Source: Vanessa cardui (lineage: Eukaryota > Arthropoda > Insecta > Lepidoptera > Nymphalidae). From it: 64,000 nt of DNA. The stretch covers positions 8,390,001 to 8,454,000 of the forward strand of contig NC_061153.1 in the NCBI RefSeq assembly GCF_905220365.1, read 5' to 3'. The position numbers and the translations under genes were made by a program. The notes under the pieces were generated by a model that was not told where the DNA came from, searched no databases, and worked only from the letters and a program-made list of their open reading frames with translations. Positions 48,781 to 58,640 of this stretch are shown here, in pieces; within the stretch, counting starts at the first letter, position 1, and each line of letters starts with the position of its first letter.

Positions 48781-49012
48781 TTTCCATCTTTCGAGTAAGG
48801 TAATACTTTATAATTTCCTACTCTAAATGAAACAAGTTTTATTAAACAGCTCATTGCTTTCGAGTGAGGCTATATTGAGTTCTCATCTCCAAGGTTAAGT
48901 TGTTTGATAATTACTTTTACTTATCACATTTTCTGAATAGAGTTAAGTTAGACAACTTTTTGCTTTCGAGTGAGACTATATTAGAGTTCTCATCTCTAGG
49001 GTGCTGTCTAAC
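48781..49012 (+). repeat. Three related hairpins, set U
   Basis: Units at 48781-48832, 48844-48905 and 48947-49012 each contain TTTCGAGT. The outer stems are TTTCCAT/ATGAAA (one bulge), AAACAGCT/AGTTGTTT (one wobble) and GTTAGACA/TGTCTAAC (perfect). The inner stems are GAGTAAGG/CCTACTC in the first and GAGTGAG/CTCATCTC in the others, each with one bulge. Confidence 0.65.
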
Positions 49013-49221
49013 TAATAATTTTGTTTAGAATTTTTTAGAAATAACTTTTGCTACAGTTTGGTATGGTTTGTTGTTTTCCATATTTTTCTAACTTTTGTAG
49101 AATTACTATTTGTTATGTCACTCTAATATTTTGATTGATAGAGTCGGTCTCTACCTCTTTTGTAGAGTCGAATAAAAGAGTCTCTCAGGTTGAGCTCCTC
49201 TTTTATTTTTTGGTTGGGGGG

Positions 49222-49699
49222 TAATGGAACGTAATTGTGGCGCACGTTACATGTTTCATCCATTTTTAAATAATTTCAACAAAAAATATTAAATTTCTAA
49301 CATAGGTAATCGGATGTCATCTGTCATTTGACTTTGACAACCATTTCTAAGGTTATATTTATGCATAATTAAAAAATACCGCTAAATTTGACATTTAAAA
49401 TAAAATTGCACTTTTTATGCATTATGCGTTCCTGACCTAATTGTGATTTATTATCTTTATAATATCTTTGAGATGATCTTTGACATTTGTCTACGACCTC
49501 ACTTTCCTTCCGCCTTTTAAGTCGAAATGTGACGCTAAATTATTTTCAAAGTTTTTGTAATTTTTATTTGGTTTAAATTATTGAATATTGTTGAAAATTG
49601 AAGTTTTAAGGCACGATATGTCTTAATTTAAAGAATTGGAAGTAAATCCATGTCGGATTACAAAAATAAATATGGATATTTGTCGCCTCGTGATAAGTC
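49222..49699 (+). repeat. Gypsy B 3' LTR, left piece
   Basis: It starts TAATGGAACG right after the polypurine tract GGTTGGGGGG and runs to AAGTC, where Gypsy C has entered. Its partner at the 5' end is missing, so the limits rest on the tract and on Gypsy C. Confidence 0.6.
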
Positions 49700-50267
49700 T
49701 ATAGGTATCGTCGTCGTCGTGTGTACGTGGTAAAAATAACTAAGTCCACAATTTGAGATATCACTCGTATAATAAGCACACAATAAACACAAAAACAAGA
49801 AAAGTCAGAAGGTAATAGAGTACGGAAGAAATTTACATTTCTAATAGAAGGAGTATTAACATTAATTACAAAAACTAAACACGAAAACAATTAGACAGTA
49901 CAGCTAGCAAAAAGTACACAAATCGCATCGAGTGTGAGGTATCGACTAACTTCGTACGTATTTTGTACGCGGCTTACAAAATTATATCGCAGTGGCGGGT
50001 AGACGCGGAATAAATGCGTCGCTCGGCCGATCCGCCGCATACTACGGGCTTCGCCCGAGTATGCCTGTGAATTAATATTCATTGTGATATAAAAGTAAAT
50101 ATATGAAATATAATGTTGGTGTGTATTGTGTATGTGTATTATATTATTACATAAATAAATATAGAATAGAATATTATTATATATTTTATTTGTGTAATTG
50201 TGAAGTGTAATAAATAAATATTATAAATTAATAAACTAATTATAAATATAATAATGATTCGCCTACA
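49700..50267 (-). repeat. Gypsy C 3' LTR, 568 bp
   Basis: Same length as the copy at 54295-54862, with a handful of substitutions seen by eye. In the sense direction it begins TGTAGGCGAATC and ends CCTATA. Confidence 0.85.
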
Positions 50268-50280
50268 TCACTCCCCTCCA
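50268..50280 (-). promoter_or_regulatory. Polypurine tract of Gypsy C
   Basis: In the sense direction GGAGGGGAGTGA stands directly before the 3' LTR; it would prime plus-strand DNA synthesis. Confidence 0.75.
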
Positions 50281-50290
50281 GAGGCCGTGT

Positions 50291-53200
50291 CTACGGACGA
50301 TAGCAGTCCGGGAAGCGAACTCGTCTGTTGGAACGCGTGGTTTTGGGGTTAGGTGAGTCTGTCTGTCTGTTACTATGTTGTTGGGATGAATACGGAGATG
50401 GTGAGGGAAGGCTTAAATCGTCAGACAGTATATAGGCTGGCTTAATGCGGTCTATAGATACTGTGACGTCCTCACCCTTGAAGTCAATTTTAAAATATTT
50501 AGCACCTCTCCGCAAAACTTTATGTGGCCCAGAGTAGGTGGGCTGTAAAGAGCCGTGTAGCGCGTCTTCTCTCAGAAATACGTGACTACACGAACTAAGC
50601 TCTTTAAAGATAAATGTTTTGCGTGAGGAGTGGTGCTGTGTCGGGACTGGTCGTAAATTCTCGACAAAGGACTTCATTCGAGCTGAGAATTCGGTGATGT
50701 CGGTGGTATAGCCTGGTACATTATGCCCGAAAAATTCTCCGGGTAGGCGGAGAGGCTCACCATACACCAGCTCAGCCGATGAAGCCTGGAGGTCTTCTTT
50801 GAAGGCGCTCCTTATGCCAAGAAGTACCAAGGGTAAAGACTCCGTCCAGTTCGTATCACCATGACACACTATAGCTGCCTTTAGCTGCCGGTGAAAACGC
50901 TCAACTAAGCCGTTGTACTGTGGGTGATACGCAGTTGTCTTGCGGTGTTCAAACCCGACAGACTGTGACAACTGTTTGAACAGTGCCGACTCAAATTGCC
51001 TACCGCGATCGGTAACGATATCGGTAGGACAACCGAATCGGGACACCCCAGCAGGAAACGGACGATTTGGCCACTGTTTCTGCGGTAATGTCGATAATAG
51101 GGACAGCTTCCGGCCATCGCGTAAAGCGATCGACGGCTGTCAAACAGTATCGATAACCGTTTGAAGGAGGTAATGGGCCGATCAGGTCTATATGAACATG
51201 TTTGAATCGCGCTGAAGGTAAGGCAAGCGTGCCTAAGGGTGATGTAACGTGCCGGGTTACCTTCGTGCGCTGGCAGGTCAAACATGCCTTAGACCATTCA
51301 TGGCAGTTTTTCCTCATGAGTGGCCAAACGAAGCGTTGTGCAACGAGTTTAGCTGTGGCGTTAGGACCGGGATGGCTAAGGGAGTGTAGGCAGTTAAAGA
51401 CTTGTTCGCGACAGTTTGCAGGGACAAATGGCCTGGGAGTCGGAGTACTGACGTCGCAGTACAATTCAGTACGACTACCAGGAATTGACATCTTTTCCAA
51501 CCGGAGAGAAGTTTCGCCTCTAAGAACCCTTGCGAGGTCAGGGTCAGTGGTTTGCGACTTGGCAAGGACGTCCAAGTCAACTGGCATTTGCAATTCATCG
51601 ACGCGGGAAAGTGTATCGGCGACTACATTGTCCTTCCCTGAAATGTGCCGAATATCTGTCGTGAATTGCGAGATGAAGTCCAGGTGTCTATACTGACGTG
51701 GGGAACAGTTACTTTTCCTTTCATGGAATGCATAACTGAGCGGTTTGTGGTCAGTATAGACTGTGAAGTGGTTAGCCTCTAGCATGTGGCGAAAGTACCT
51801 GATGCTCTGGTAAATTGCAAGGAGTTCGCGGTCATATGGTGAATATTTTACCTGCGAAGGACTCAACTTGCGCGAGAAGAATGCTAGAGGCTGCCAAGCA
51901 CCGTCCAGGTATTGTTGGAGGACTCCACCTATAGCCGTGTCTGAGGTGTCCGTAACAAGTGCCAACTTAGCGTCAGGACGGGGATGAGCTAGCAGTGCTG
52001 CCTCACAAAGGCTAGATTTACAGGCTTCGAAAGCTTTTAAAGAATCTCCCTTTATGTCGACCGGATGGGAAGCCTTCACAGAATCTGTCAGTAAGGCGTT
52101 CAGAGGAGCCTGGATACGGCATATAGCAGCGTTAGGCAGAAATCTGCGATAGTAATTTATCATACCTAAAAATCTACGGAGTTCCCTAACGGTTTTGGGT
52201 ATGGGAAAGTCCAAAATGGCGTTGACTTTGCCATCCAAGGGCTTAGTACCGCTTTCCGATATACGGTAGCCCAGGAATGTTAACTCAGGCGCTCCGAAGA
52301 CACACTTAGCCGTGTTGACAATAACGCCGTAATTTTGCATACGGGTAAAAAGTTGACGGAGGTGGTCTTCGTGTTCTTCCTGGGCCCTGGAGTAAACCAA
52401 AAAGTCGTCAAGGTACGGATAGCAAAAGTCAAGTCCACGTGTTAGCTCGTCCACGAACCTCTGAAATGTCTGACCAGCATTCCTTAATCCGAACGTCATA
52501 AAAGGAAACTCGTATAAGCCGAATGGCGTTGTAATCGCCGTTTTCGGTATGTCCTCCTCAGCGACTGGAATCTGATTGTAAGCCTTAACCAAATCAATAA
52601 CAGAAAAGTACTTACAAGCAGCCAAGCTGTGCGAAAAGTCATGAATGTGACGTATGGGATACTTATCTGGTATGGTTCTCGCATTAAGCAACCTATAGTC
52701 GCCGCAGGGACGCCAACCGTTATCCTTTTTCGATACAAGGTGTAAAGGCGACGACCAAGGGCTGTCAGAAGGACGTGCCGTACCGTTCGCTAGCATTGTG
52801 TCGAATTCCTGTCTGGCGATTTTGAGCTTGTCAGGAGCGAGTCTCCTAGGTGAACATGACACTGGTGGGCCTGGTGTAGTACGAATGTGGTGTACAGTGT
52901 GATGTTTGACGACACCCGGAGTACCGGCGGGGCGAGTTATTTCAGGGAACTCCGCCAAAATATTGTGGTACCTGCTATTTCCGCCAGTGGAAACCTTCAC
53001 ACTCGTTACTAGGCAGTTAGATTTAACTATTGAGGCTACAGTGCTGATATTAGTTAGGCTATCTGTTAATCTACGGTTACTGATGTCTACGATAAGACGA
53101 TAGTGTAATAGAAAATCTACACCAATTATAGCTTTCGTTACGTCAGCTACGACGAAGCGCCATGGAAAGGTGCGACGTAATCCTATATTTAACGTAAGAT

Positions 53201-53396
53201 TGATATAACCGTATGTGGCGATAGCCGAACCATTAGCAGCACTGAGCTGAAAGGATGTCTTATGTCTATTTTCACTTAAGTCGCTAATTGGAAAGACACA
53301 AATATCACTACCGGTGTCGACTAAAAATTGTCTTTGGGTACTGCAGTCGGTAATGAAGAGGCGACCCGGAGAGCTCCTGCAATCATTGGTCGCCAT
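50291..53396 (-). pseudogene. Gypsy C pol: protease, RT, RNase H, integrase; one frameshift
   Basis: The frame starts at the ATG at 53396, sharing one base with the gag stop. In order it has aspartic protease (FLVDTGSDICVF, near 27), reverse transcriptase (WRPCGDYRLLNARTIPDKYP, FMTFGLRNAGQTFQ, catalytic YLDD near 330), RNase H (LALVTDTSDTAIGGVLQQYL, FTVYTDHKPLSYAF), the integrase zinc domain (HSLSHPGPNATAK, CLTC) and the first integrase Asp (VHIDLIGPLP). A single-base frame change lies at the run of four C at 51046-51049. Past it the integrase continues (DIVTDRGRQFES, YNGLVERFHRQL) to 50291. Everything else is open. Confidence 0.85.
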
Positions 53397-53398
53397 CA
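53394..53398 (-). promoter_or_regulatory. TGATG stop-start overlap of gag and pol in Gypsy C
   Basis: The gag stop TGA (53398-53396) shares its A with the pol ATG (53396-53394). This geometry allows termination-reinitiation instead of the frameshift used by many Gypsy elements. Function is inferred. Confidence 0.55.
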
Positions 53399-54259
53399 CT
53401 GATTGCTGGGGGCGTTTCCCGACGTGTAGTCACAGGGCTTGATGCAGCTCCTAGCCTTGGAGCCGAACTTGCTGTGGTACCAGCAAACTGGATACCGTCG
53501 ATGACTTGAACTGGATCTTCGAGATTGGGATCGGTTGCGGTGTCTACTCGACTGTCTTCGTTCCCTTGGTCGAGATCGTTGGTTGACTTGGGCCGTGAGG
53601 GCACTGACCTGTTTGGTCAACTCCGCTACTTGCTGTGTCAACAACTCGATGGGCGATGATGAGGACGTTGCTGCGACTTGGTTCGTCGGAGTAGCAATGT
53701 CGTGTACCCTGTCGGCCAGTTCAGCGAGAGCATCGAGAGGTAAGGTAGGTTGAGATGCCACTATTGGTTGTATTCCTATTGGCAACCGACTTGTCCAAAA
53801 GGTCTGGAGAAACTCTTCCGGAATATCTGGTCCAGCAAGGTGTTGAAGGTGTCGCAGGAATTGTGAAGGCTTGCGACTGCCAAGTTGTTCATGCATCAAC
53901 AATTGTTTCACCTTATTCTCCCTCGAAACAGACAGACGTTTTATGAGTTCTGCCTTGAGTCGATTGTAGTCAGGTGGGCCAGTGATAACGTCTTCTACTT
54001 CTGCGGCGTATTGTCTGTCTAACGTTGATAGGATTTGGTAAAATTTTGTAGCTTCGTCCGTTATTCCAAATAATTTAAACTGACCTTCCACTTGTGCAAA
54101 CCAAATGGCCGGCTTTTCTGGCCAAAATGGCGGCGTCTTAATCTGGGCTGATGGCGGCGCGACCATAGTTACGTCAGCACTGTGAACTCGTTCCAGTTTC
54201 TTCATACGGCGCGGTCGCGTATTTACTTGCGACTCAGCTGTATCACTTCCACTGCTCAT
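53396..54259 (-). CDS. Gypsy C Gag with CsRn1-type CHCC motif
   Basis: The frame of 287 residues is intact from the ATG at 54259. Residues about 40-190 are the capsid-like gag region (PPFWPEKPAIWFAQVEGQFK, LGSRKPSQFLRHLQHLAG, FLQTFWTSRLP). An Arg/Ser-rich stretch near 232-260 would bind RNA. It ends with CWYHSKFGSKARSCIKPC, the unusual Cys-His-Cys-Cys motif that marks CsRn1-group elements in place of the usual CCHC knuckle. It would form the particle shell. Its stop overlaps the pol start by one base. Confidence 0.85.
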   Translation of the reverse strand: MSSGSDTAESQVNTRPRRMKKLERVHSADVTMVAPPSAQIKTPPFWPEKPAIWFAQVEGQFKLFGITDEATKFYQILSTLDRQYAAEVEDVITGPPDYNRLKAELIKRLSVSRENKVKQLLMHEQLGSRKPSQFLRHLQHLAGPDIPEEFLQTFWTSRLPIGIQPIVASQPTLPLDALAELADRVHDIATPTNQVAATSSSSPIELLTQQVAELTKQVSALTAQVNQRSRPRERRQSSRHRNRSQSRRSSSSHRRYPVCWYHSKFGSKARSCIKPCDYTSGNAPSNQ

Positions 54260-54281
54260 CTTCTAAATGACGTGTACAAAA

Positions 54282-54292
54282 CGGGGTCACCA
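54282..54292 (-). promoter_or_regulatory. Primer binding site, tRNA-Trp type, Gypsy C
   Basis: Two bases after the LTR the sense strand reads TGGTGACCCCG, complementary to the 3' end of tRNA-Trp, as in CsRn1 and Kabuki. The match ends after 11 bases. Confidence 0.7.
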
Positions 54293-54294
54293 GT

Positions 54295-54862
54295 TATAGG
54301 TATCGTCGTCGTGGTGAGTACGTGGTAAAAATAACTAAGTCCACAATTTGAGATATCACTCGTATAATAAGCACACAATAAACACAAAAACAAGAAAAGT
54401 CAGAAGGTAATAGAGTACGGAAGAAATTTACAGTTCTAATAGAAGGAGTATTAACATTAATTACGAAAACTAAACACGAAAACAATTAGACAGTACAGCT
54501 AGCAAAAAGTACACAAATCGCATCGAGTGTGAGGTATCGACTAACTTCATACGTCTTTTGTACGCGGCTTACAAAATTATATCGCAGTGGCGGGTAGACG
54601 CGGAATAAATGCATCGCTCGGCCGATCCGCCGCATACTACGGGTTTCGCCCGAGTATGCCTATGAATTAATATTCATTGTGATATAAAAGTAAATATATG
54701 AAATATAATGTTGGTGTGTATTGTGTATGTGTATTATATTATTACATAAATAAATATAGAATAGAATATTATTATATATTTTATTTGTGTAATTGTGAAG
54801 TGTAATAAATAAATATTATAAATTAATAAACTAATTATAAATATAATAATGATTCGCCTACA
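54295..54862 (-). repeat. Gypsy C 5' LTR, 568 bp
   Basis: Partner of 49700-50267. The sequence CTAGCTGTACTGTCTAATTG in the sense direction is shared by both. Confidence 0.85.
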
Positions 54863-55618
54863 AGTCGAAAAACTTTCTTCGAAATTTGAATTTATTTCAA
54901 TTGTTCGGTTTCGTAACAACGATTGTGGTTCTTTACAGGGAATCTTTAGAATATTTCCCATGATGAATTTTGTTATTTTTGGAAAATAACTGGGATTGAC
55001 CGGGTAAGTTGGTTGGATTATTAACGTGAAACTATAGATTTTCGAAATTCGTGTTAGGTTCTAATTAGAATTGTTTCTCTTTTTGCAGTTATTTTCTACA
55101 ATTATTTTCAATAAGTAATTTTTACATTTATTTTCGAAATTTATTTTTTACAACTGTATTTTCGTGGATTATTCCTCGAATTATTTTCTTTGGCTGTATC
55201 TTCGAGTGGATTATTTTCAACGCTTTTCGAAGAACTTTTGAACTTTATTTCTTTGGATATTTTGAAGATTTGGGTAGAAGCTTTCCTGGAGTTAAAATTT
55301 TAGAAACCTTAAAGGCAGTTAATACCTTATAACATTAATTAACACTGGATTTCGGTATGTAATTTTTACATATTTATTTCTACCGCAAATTTGGAACTGC
55401 GTGGGATTTAATTAAACATTTGTAACCTTATGAAAAATTCAAACCTTTTTTTTAAATAATATTTATACATGGTTGTAACTTTATTTACACTTAATCCTAA
55501 TAATTTATATTTGAATATTTTTTGGAGAAACTTTTAATTACATAACTTAGTCTAACTTTAAATTATTTTTTGTTAACTTTGAAAAATTTACAATTTATAA
55601 TATTTAATTAAATTTAGG
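54863..55618 (+). repeat. Gypsy B 3' LTR, right piece
   Basis: It resumes at AGTC after Gypsy C and contains the segments matching 38128-38313 and 43180-43283. It stops at AATTTAG at 55618, where LINE G begins, so the last 330 bases are lost. Confidence 0.75.
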
Positions 55619-56527
55619 TGGCAAAGGTGGCAAAGATCATGAAATAGAATTATTTTCAGAAAATTACAAAACTCATGTATTTTGTTTCACAGAGCATTGG
55701 ATTAGAAGTTTTGACATATTTAATATCCCAAACTTTAAATTGTCAAGTACATTCGTAAGAGGGAATGCTATTCGCGGTGGCTCATTAATATTAGTACGGA
55801 ATGATATCATTTGTAAATCTCGAAAAGATATTGTGGCTCTCTCTGTCGAACATACTATCGAATTATCCTGCGTGGAATTTCCGCAGTACATTATAGTATG
55901 CGTGTACCGGCCCCCATCGGGAGATTTTTGCTTATTTGAGACCACTATGGAGGATGTTCTTAAAAAGATAAGCGAAAGTAATAAATATATAATTGTTATA
56001 TTATTATTAGCTTATTAAAAGCTACTTCGCTGAGTGTTCGATTAGTCACATTGTTTAGGTCATTTAATTTAACGCACCGAGTTAATGAACCAACACGAAT
56101 AACCAACGATACTTCTACGTGTATTGACATTGTGTTTTGTGACTGTGAAATATATGAATTTTCAATTATAAATAATTTAACTTCTGATCACTGTGGTCAG
56201 AAGTTTTCTTTAGAACACAAAGAAATTATTCATTCAAAAAAAATAATGTACAGGCCAATAACGGCTCATAAAGTAAACTGTTTTAAAGATATTGTGGCGT
56301 GTAAATTAGCTTATTTAGATCTAACGACACAAGATCCAAATGAACTTTATATTTCATTTTTTGAATTAATATTAATAGAATTTAATAAAATATTCAAAAT
56401 GAAATCATTTTATAATAATACAAAATTGAAGTTTAGTGACTGGGCTACTATTGGTATATATAAAAGTAGAAATAAATTATACGACCTATATGGTATGAAG
56501 CAGTGGAATCAAAACGAAGCCTTTTAG
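55619..56527 (+). pseudogene. LINE G endonuclease
   Basis: The frame reads VFCFTEHWIRSFDIFNIPNF, RGGSLILVRNDI and IIVCVYRPPSGDF, then stops near 56018. It resumes in another frame at 56051 with FRSFNLTHRVNEPTRIT, CIDIVFCD and TSDHCGQKFSL, the last holding the Ser-Asp-His box of AP endonucleases. The N-terminal part is missing and at least one stop interrupts it. Confidence 0.7.
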
Positions 56528-58213
56528 GATATGTCAATAAATATTCCAAAATATTTAAAAGAGTATGTATTTATGCTAAGTATTTATACATATAAAACAA
56601 AATTTTGACTTCCGATAATAGAATAAAGGCCACTTGGGACATTATTGGAAGTGTTAGTGGAAAACCTAAAAAGGAAAGTATACCAATCAAATTAAACACA
56701 GGCAGTAAATACACAAATTCTGATTTGGAAGTTGCAAATTAATTTGAAATATTTTTTGATAACATACCTAATAAAATAACATCTCATTTAAAATCATCTA
56801 CATTAGATGCAGCTAGATTATTAAATAAACATGTTTCTAAATGCGTTATTGATTTTTCTTTTGAAACAGTTTCTGCAATAGATGTTATAAAAGTATTTAA
56901 AACACTCAATATTAAAAAAACTAACGACGTGTAGGGCATTTCGGTAAAATTCATAAATAACATCATACACGATATTGCTCCATATATAGCAGTAATTTTT
57001 AACAAGAGTTTGGACACGGGTTCATTTCCTGACTTGTTAAAATGTAGTAAAGTCTTACCACTTTTTAAGAATGGAAATAGGAGCGATCCCAGTAGTTACA
57101 GGCCTATTTCAATACTCCCATCTTTAAGTAAAATTTTCGAAAAAAATATTTTAAATCAACTTCTTATCCATTTTGGTACAAATAAAATTTTTCATAGTGA
57201 GCAATTTGGTTTTACAAGAGGTCGATCAACAACTGATGCGGGAATTGCGCTTCTTAAGCATATTTACGATGCTTGGGAGAAATAATACTCCAATAGCATT
57301 CTGTGATTTATCTAAAGCATTTGATTGTGTAGAACACGAGACGCTTCTTTATAAGCTCAAATATTTTGGCGTTAAAGGTAGGGCTCTTGATCTCATTGCT
57401 TCATACTTAAGTCAAAGAATCCAGCAAGTTTTCATTAATGGAATAAATTCTACTGGATCTACGCTAAAAATGGGTGTTCCACAAGGTTCAATTTTGGGTC
57501 CCTTTCTATTTCTAGTATATATAAATGACCTTCCTTTCTTTGTTAAAGGTATTTGTGATATAGTATTGTTTGCTGACGATACTTCACTGATTTTTAAGGT
57601 TGACAGGAAAAAAACTGACTATGACGATGTGAACGGTTCCTTATCACAGATACAAGATTGGTTTAATGTAAATAATTTGGTTTTGAATACTCAAAAAACA
57701 AAATGTGTAGTTTTTACCCTACCCAATGTTAGAAAGCAAAATTATAATATATCTTTTAACGGTGGCCCGCTTGATGTAGCCGATACTACCGTGTTCTTGG
57801 GAATAGAATTGGATTCCAGACTTCAGTGGAGTCCCCATTTGTCGTCCCTAACAGGGAGACTCAGCTCCGCAGCATACGCGGTTAGAAAAGTTAGACAACT
57901 AACTGATATTGATACCGCTCGTTTAGTTTATTTTGGTTATTTTCACAGTATTATGTCATATGGCATATTACTTTGGGGTAACGCTGCAGACATTGAATCT
58001 GTCTTTATTTTACAAAAGAGAGCAATTCGGTTTATTTATAATCTTGGAGCTAGAGACTCTCTTCGGGATGTTTTTAACAGAGTAGGAATACTCACTGTTG
58101 CGTCGCAATATATTTACAACAATATCATGTATGTTCACAGTAACATTGATCACTTTGATAAAATCAGTGATATAATCATTGTATATGCACTAGAAGTAAG
58201 GATAAGCTTATAA
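56528..58213 (+). pseudogene. LINE G reverse transcriptase
   Basis: After about 480 bases with stops, RT blocks read SSYRPISILPSLSKIFEKNI and EQFGFTRGRSTTDAGIALL up to 57285. A frame change near 57280 follows, then FCDLSKAFDCVEHETLLYKL, MGVPQGSILGPFLFLVYIND, LFADDTSLIF, TTVFLGIELDSRLQW and SIMSYGILLWGNAADIESVF to 58213. The FADD box is a normal variant of the catalytic site. Only a few breaks separate it from a full enzyme, but the endonuclease is incomplete. Confidence 0.75.
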
Positions 58214-58518
58214 CGCCAAGTTTCCGACTCCGCAAAGTCAATAAATCTTTCTTGGGGCAAGGTATCCATTTTTATAATCAAATTCCACAGACATTTTTAA
58301 CTTTGCCGTCTCATAAATTCAAATCGTTTATAAAAATACATTGGTGAAAAAGGCGTATTATTCGATACAAGATTTTGTAGATGATAAAAAAGCGTGGAAT
58401 TAATACCTGTTGACTTCCAGGCAGGATATATTAATTTCATAATTGTATTAACTTAAAAATTAACTAACATGACTGTATTTTTTTAAATGTTGAAAAAGAA
58501 TAACTACTGAGTTTCTTG

Positions 58519-58554
58519 CCGGTTCTTCTCGGTAGAATCTACTTTCCGAACCGG
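58519..58554 (+). other. 3' UTR hairpin of LINE G
   Basis: CCGGTTC (58519-58525) and GAACCGG (58548-58554) pair perfectly around a 22-base loop, about 70 bases before the element's end. LINE 3' stem-loops are known to be recognised by the reverse transcriptase in several families; that role here is inferred. Confidence 0.6.
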
Positions 58555-58640
58555 TGGTAGCTTCACTTAATTGTTAAAAGACGATTCAAAAGTGCTTGAA
58601 TAAAGTATACTTTGATTTTGATTGATTTTTTTGTATTTTA

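Larger units (their letters stand above)
47767..49221 (+). other. Gypsy B 3' noncoding region with repeated hairpins
   Basis: There is no env or other ORF of note between integrase and the polypurine tract at 49212-49221. The stretch contains a hammerhead-like motif on the minus strand (48365-48407), three related hairpins at 48507-48672 and three others at 48781-49012. Such long 3' leaders occur in some Osvaldo/Ulysses-type elements, but I know of no described function for these repeats. Confidence 0.6.
49700..54862 (-). mobile_element. Gypsy C, CsRn1-type LTR retrotransposon, nearly intact
   Basis: Two LTRs of 568 bases each (49700-50267 and 54295-54862) are nearly identical. AGTC flanks the element (49696-49699 and 54863-54866) as the target duplication inside the 3' LTR of Gypsy B. 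The primer site fits tRNA-Trp, and gag has the CsRn1-type Cys-His motif. Pol is whole except for one frame change in integrase. The close LTR match points to a recent insertion. Silkworm Kabuki belongs to the same group. Confidence 0.85.
38128..55618 (+). mobile_element. Gypsy B, Osvaldo-like LTR retrotransposon, decayed and nested
   Basis: The element's LTR sequence appears at both sides. The 5' LTR is split by LINE E (38128-38313 and about 43145-43613); the 3' LTR is split by Gypsy C (49222-49699 and 54863-55618) and cut by LINE G. Inside are a tRNA-Lys primer site, gag, protease, RT-RNase H, integrase, a 1.45-kb 3' noncoding stretch and a polypurine tract (GGTTGGGGGG at 49212). LTR length is about 1.5 kb when the pieces are summed. 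A tRNA-Lys primer and long LTRs fit the Osvaldo/Ulysses group. Confidence 0.75.
55619..58640 (+). mobile_element. LINE G, 5'-truncated non-LTR retrotransposon
   Basis: It starts within an AP endonuclease and includes a reverse transcriptase with FADD and a 3' UTR with a CCGGTTC/GAACCGG hairpin, ending in a TTGATT-rich tail near 58630. The 3' end is a type I recognise as very abundant in Lepidoptera. It cuts off the 3' LTR of Gypsy B. Confidence 0.7.
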
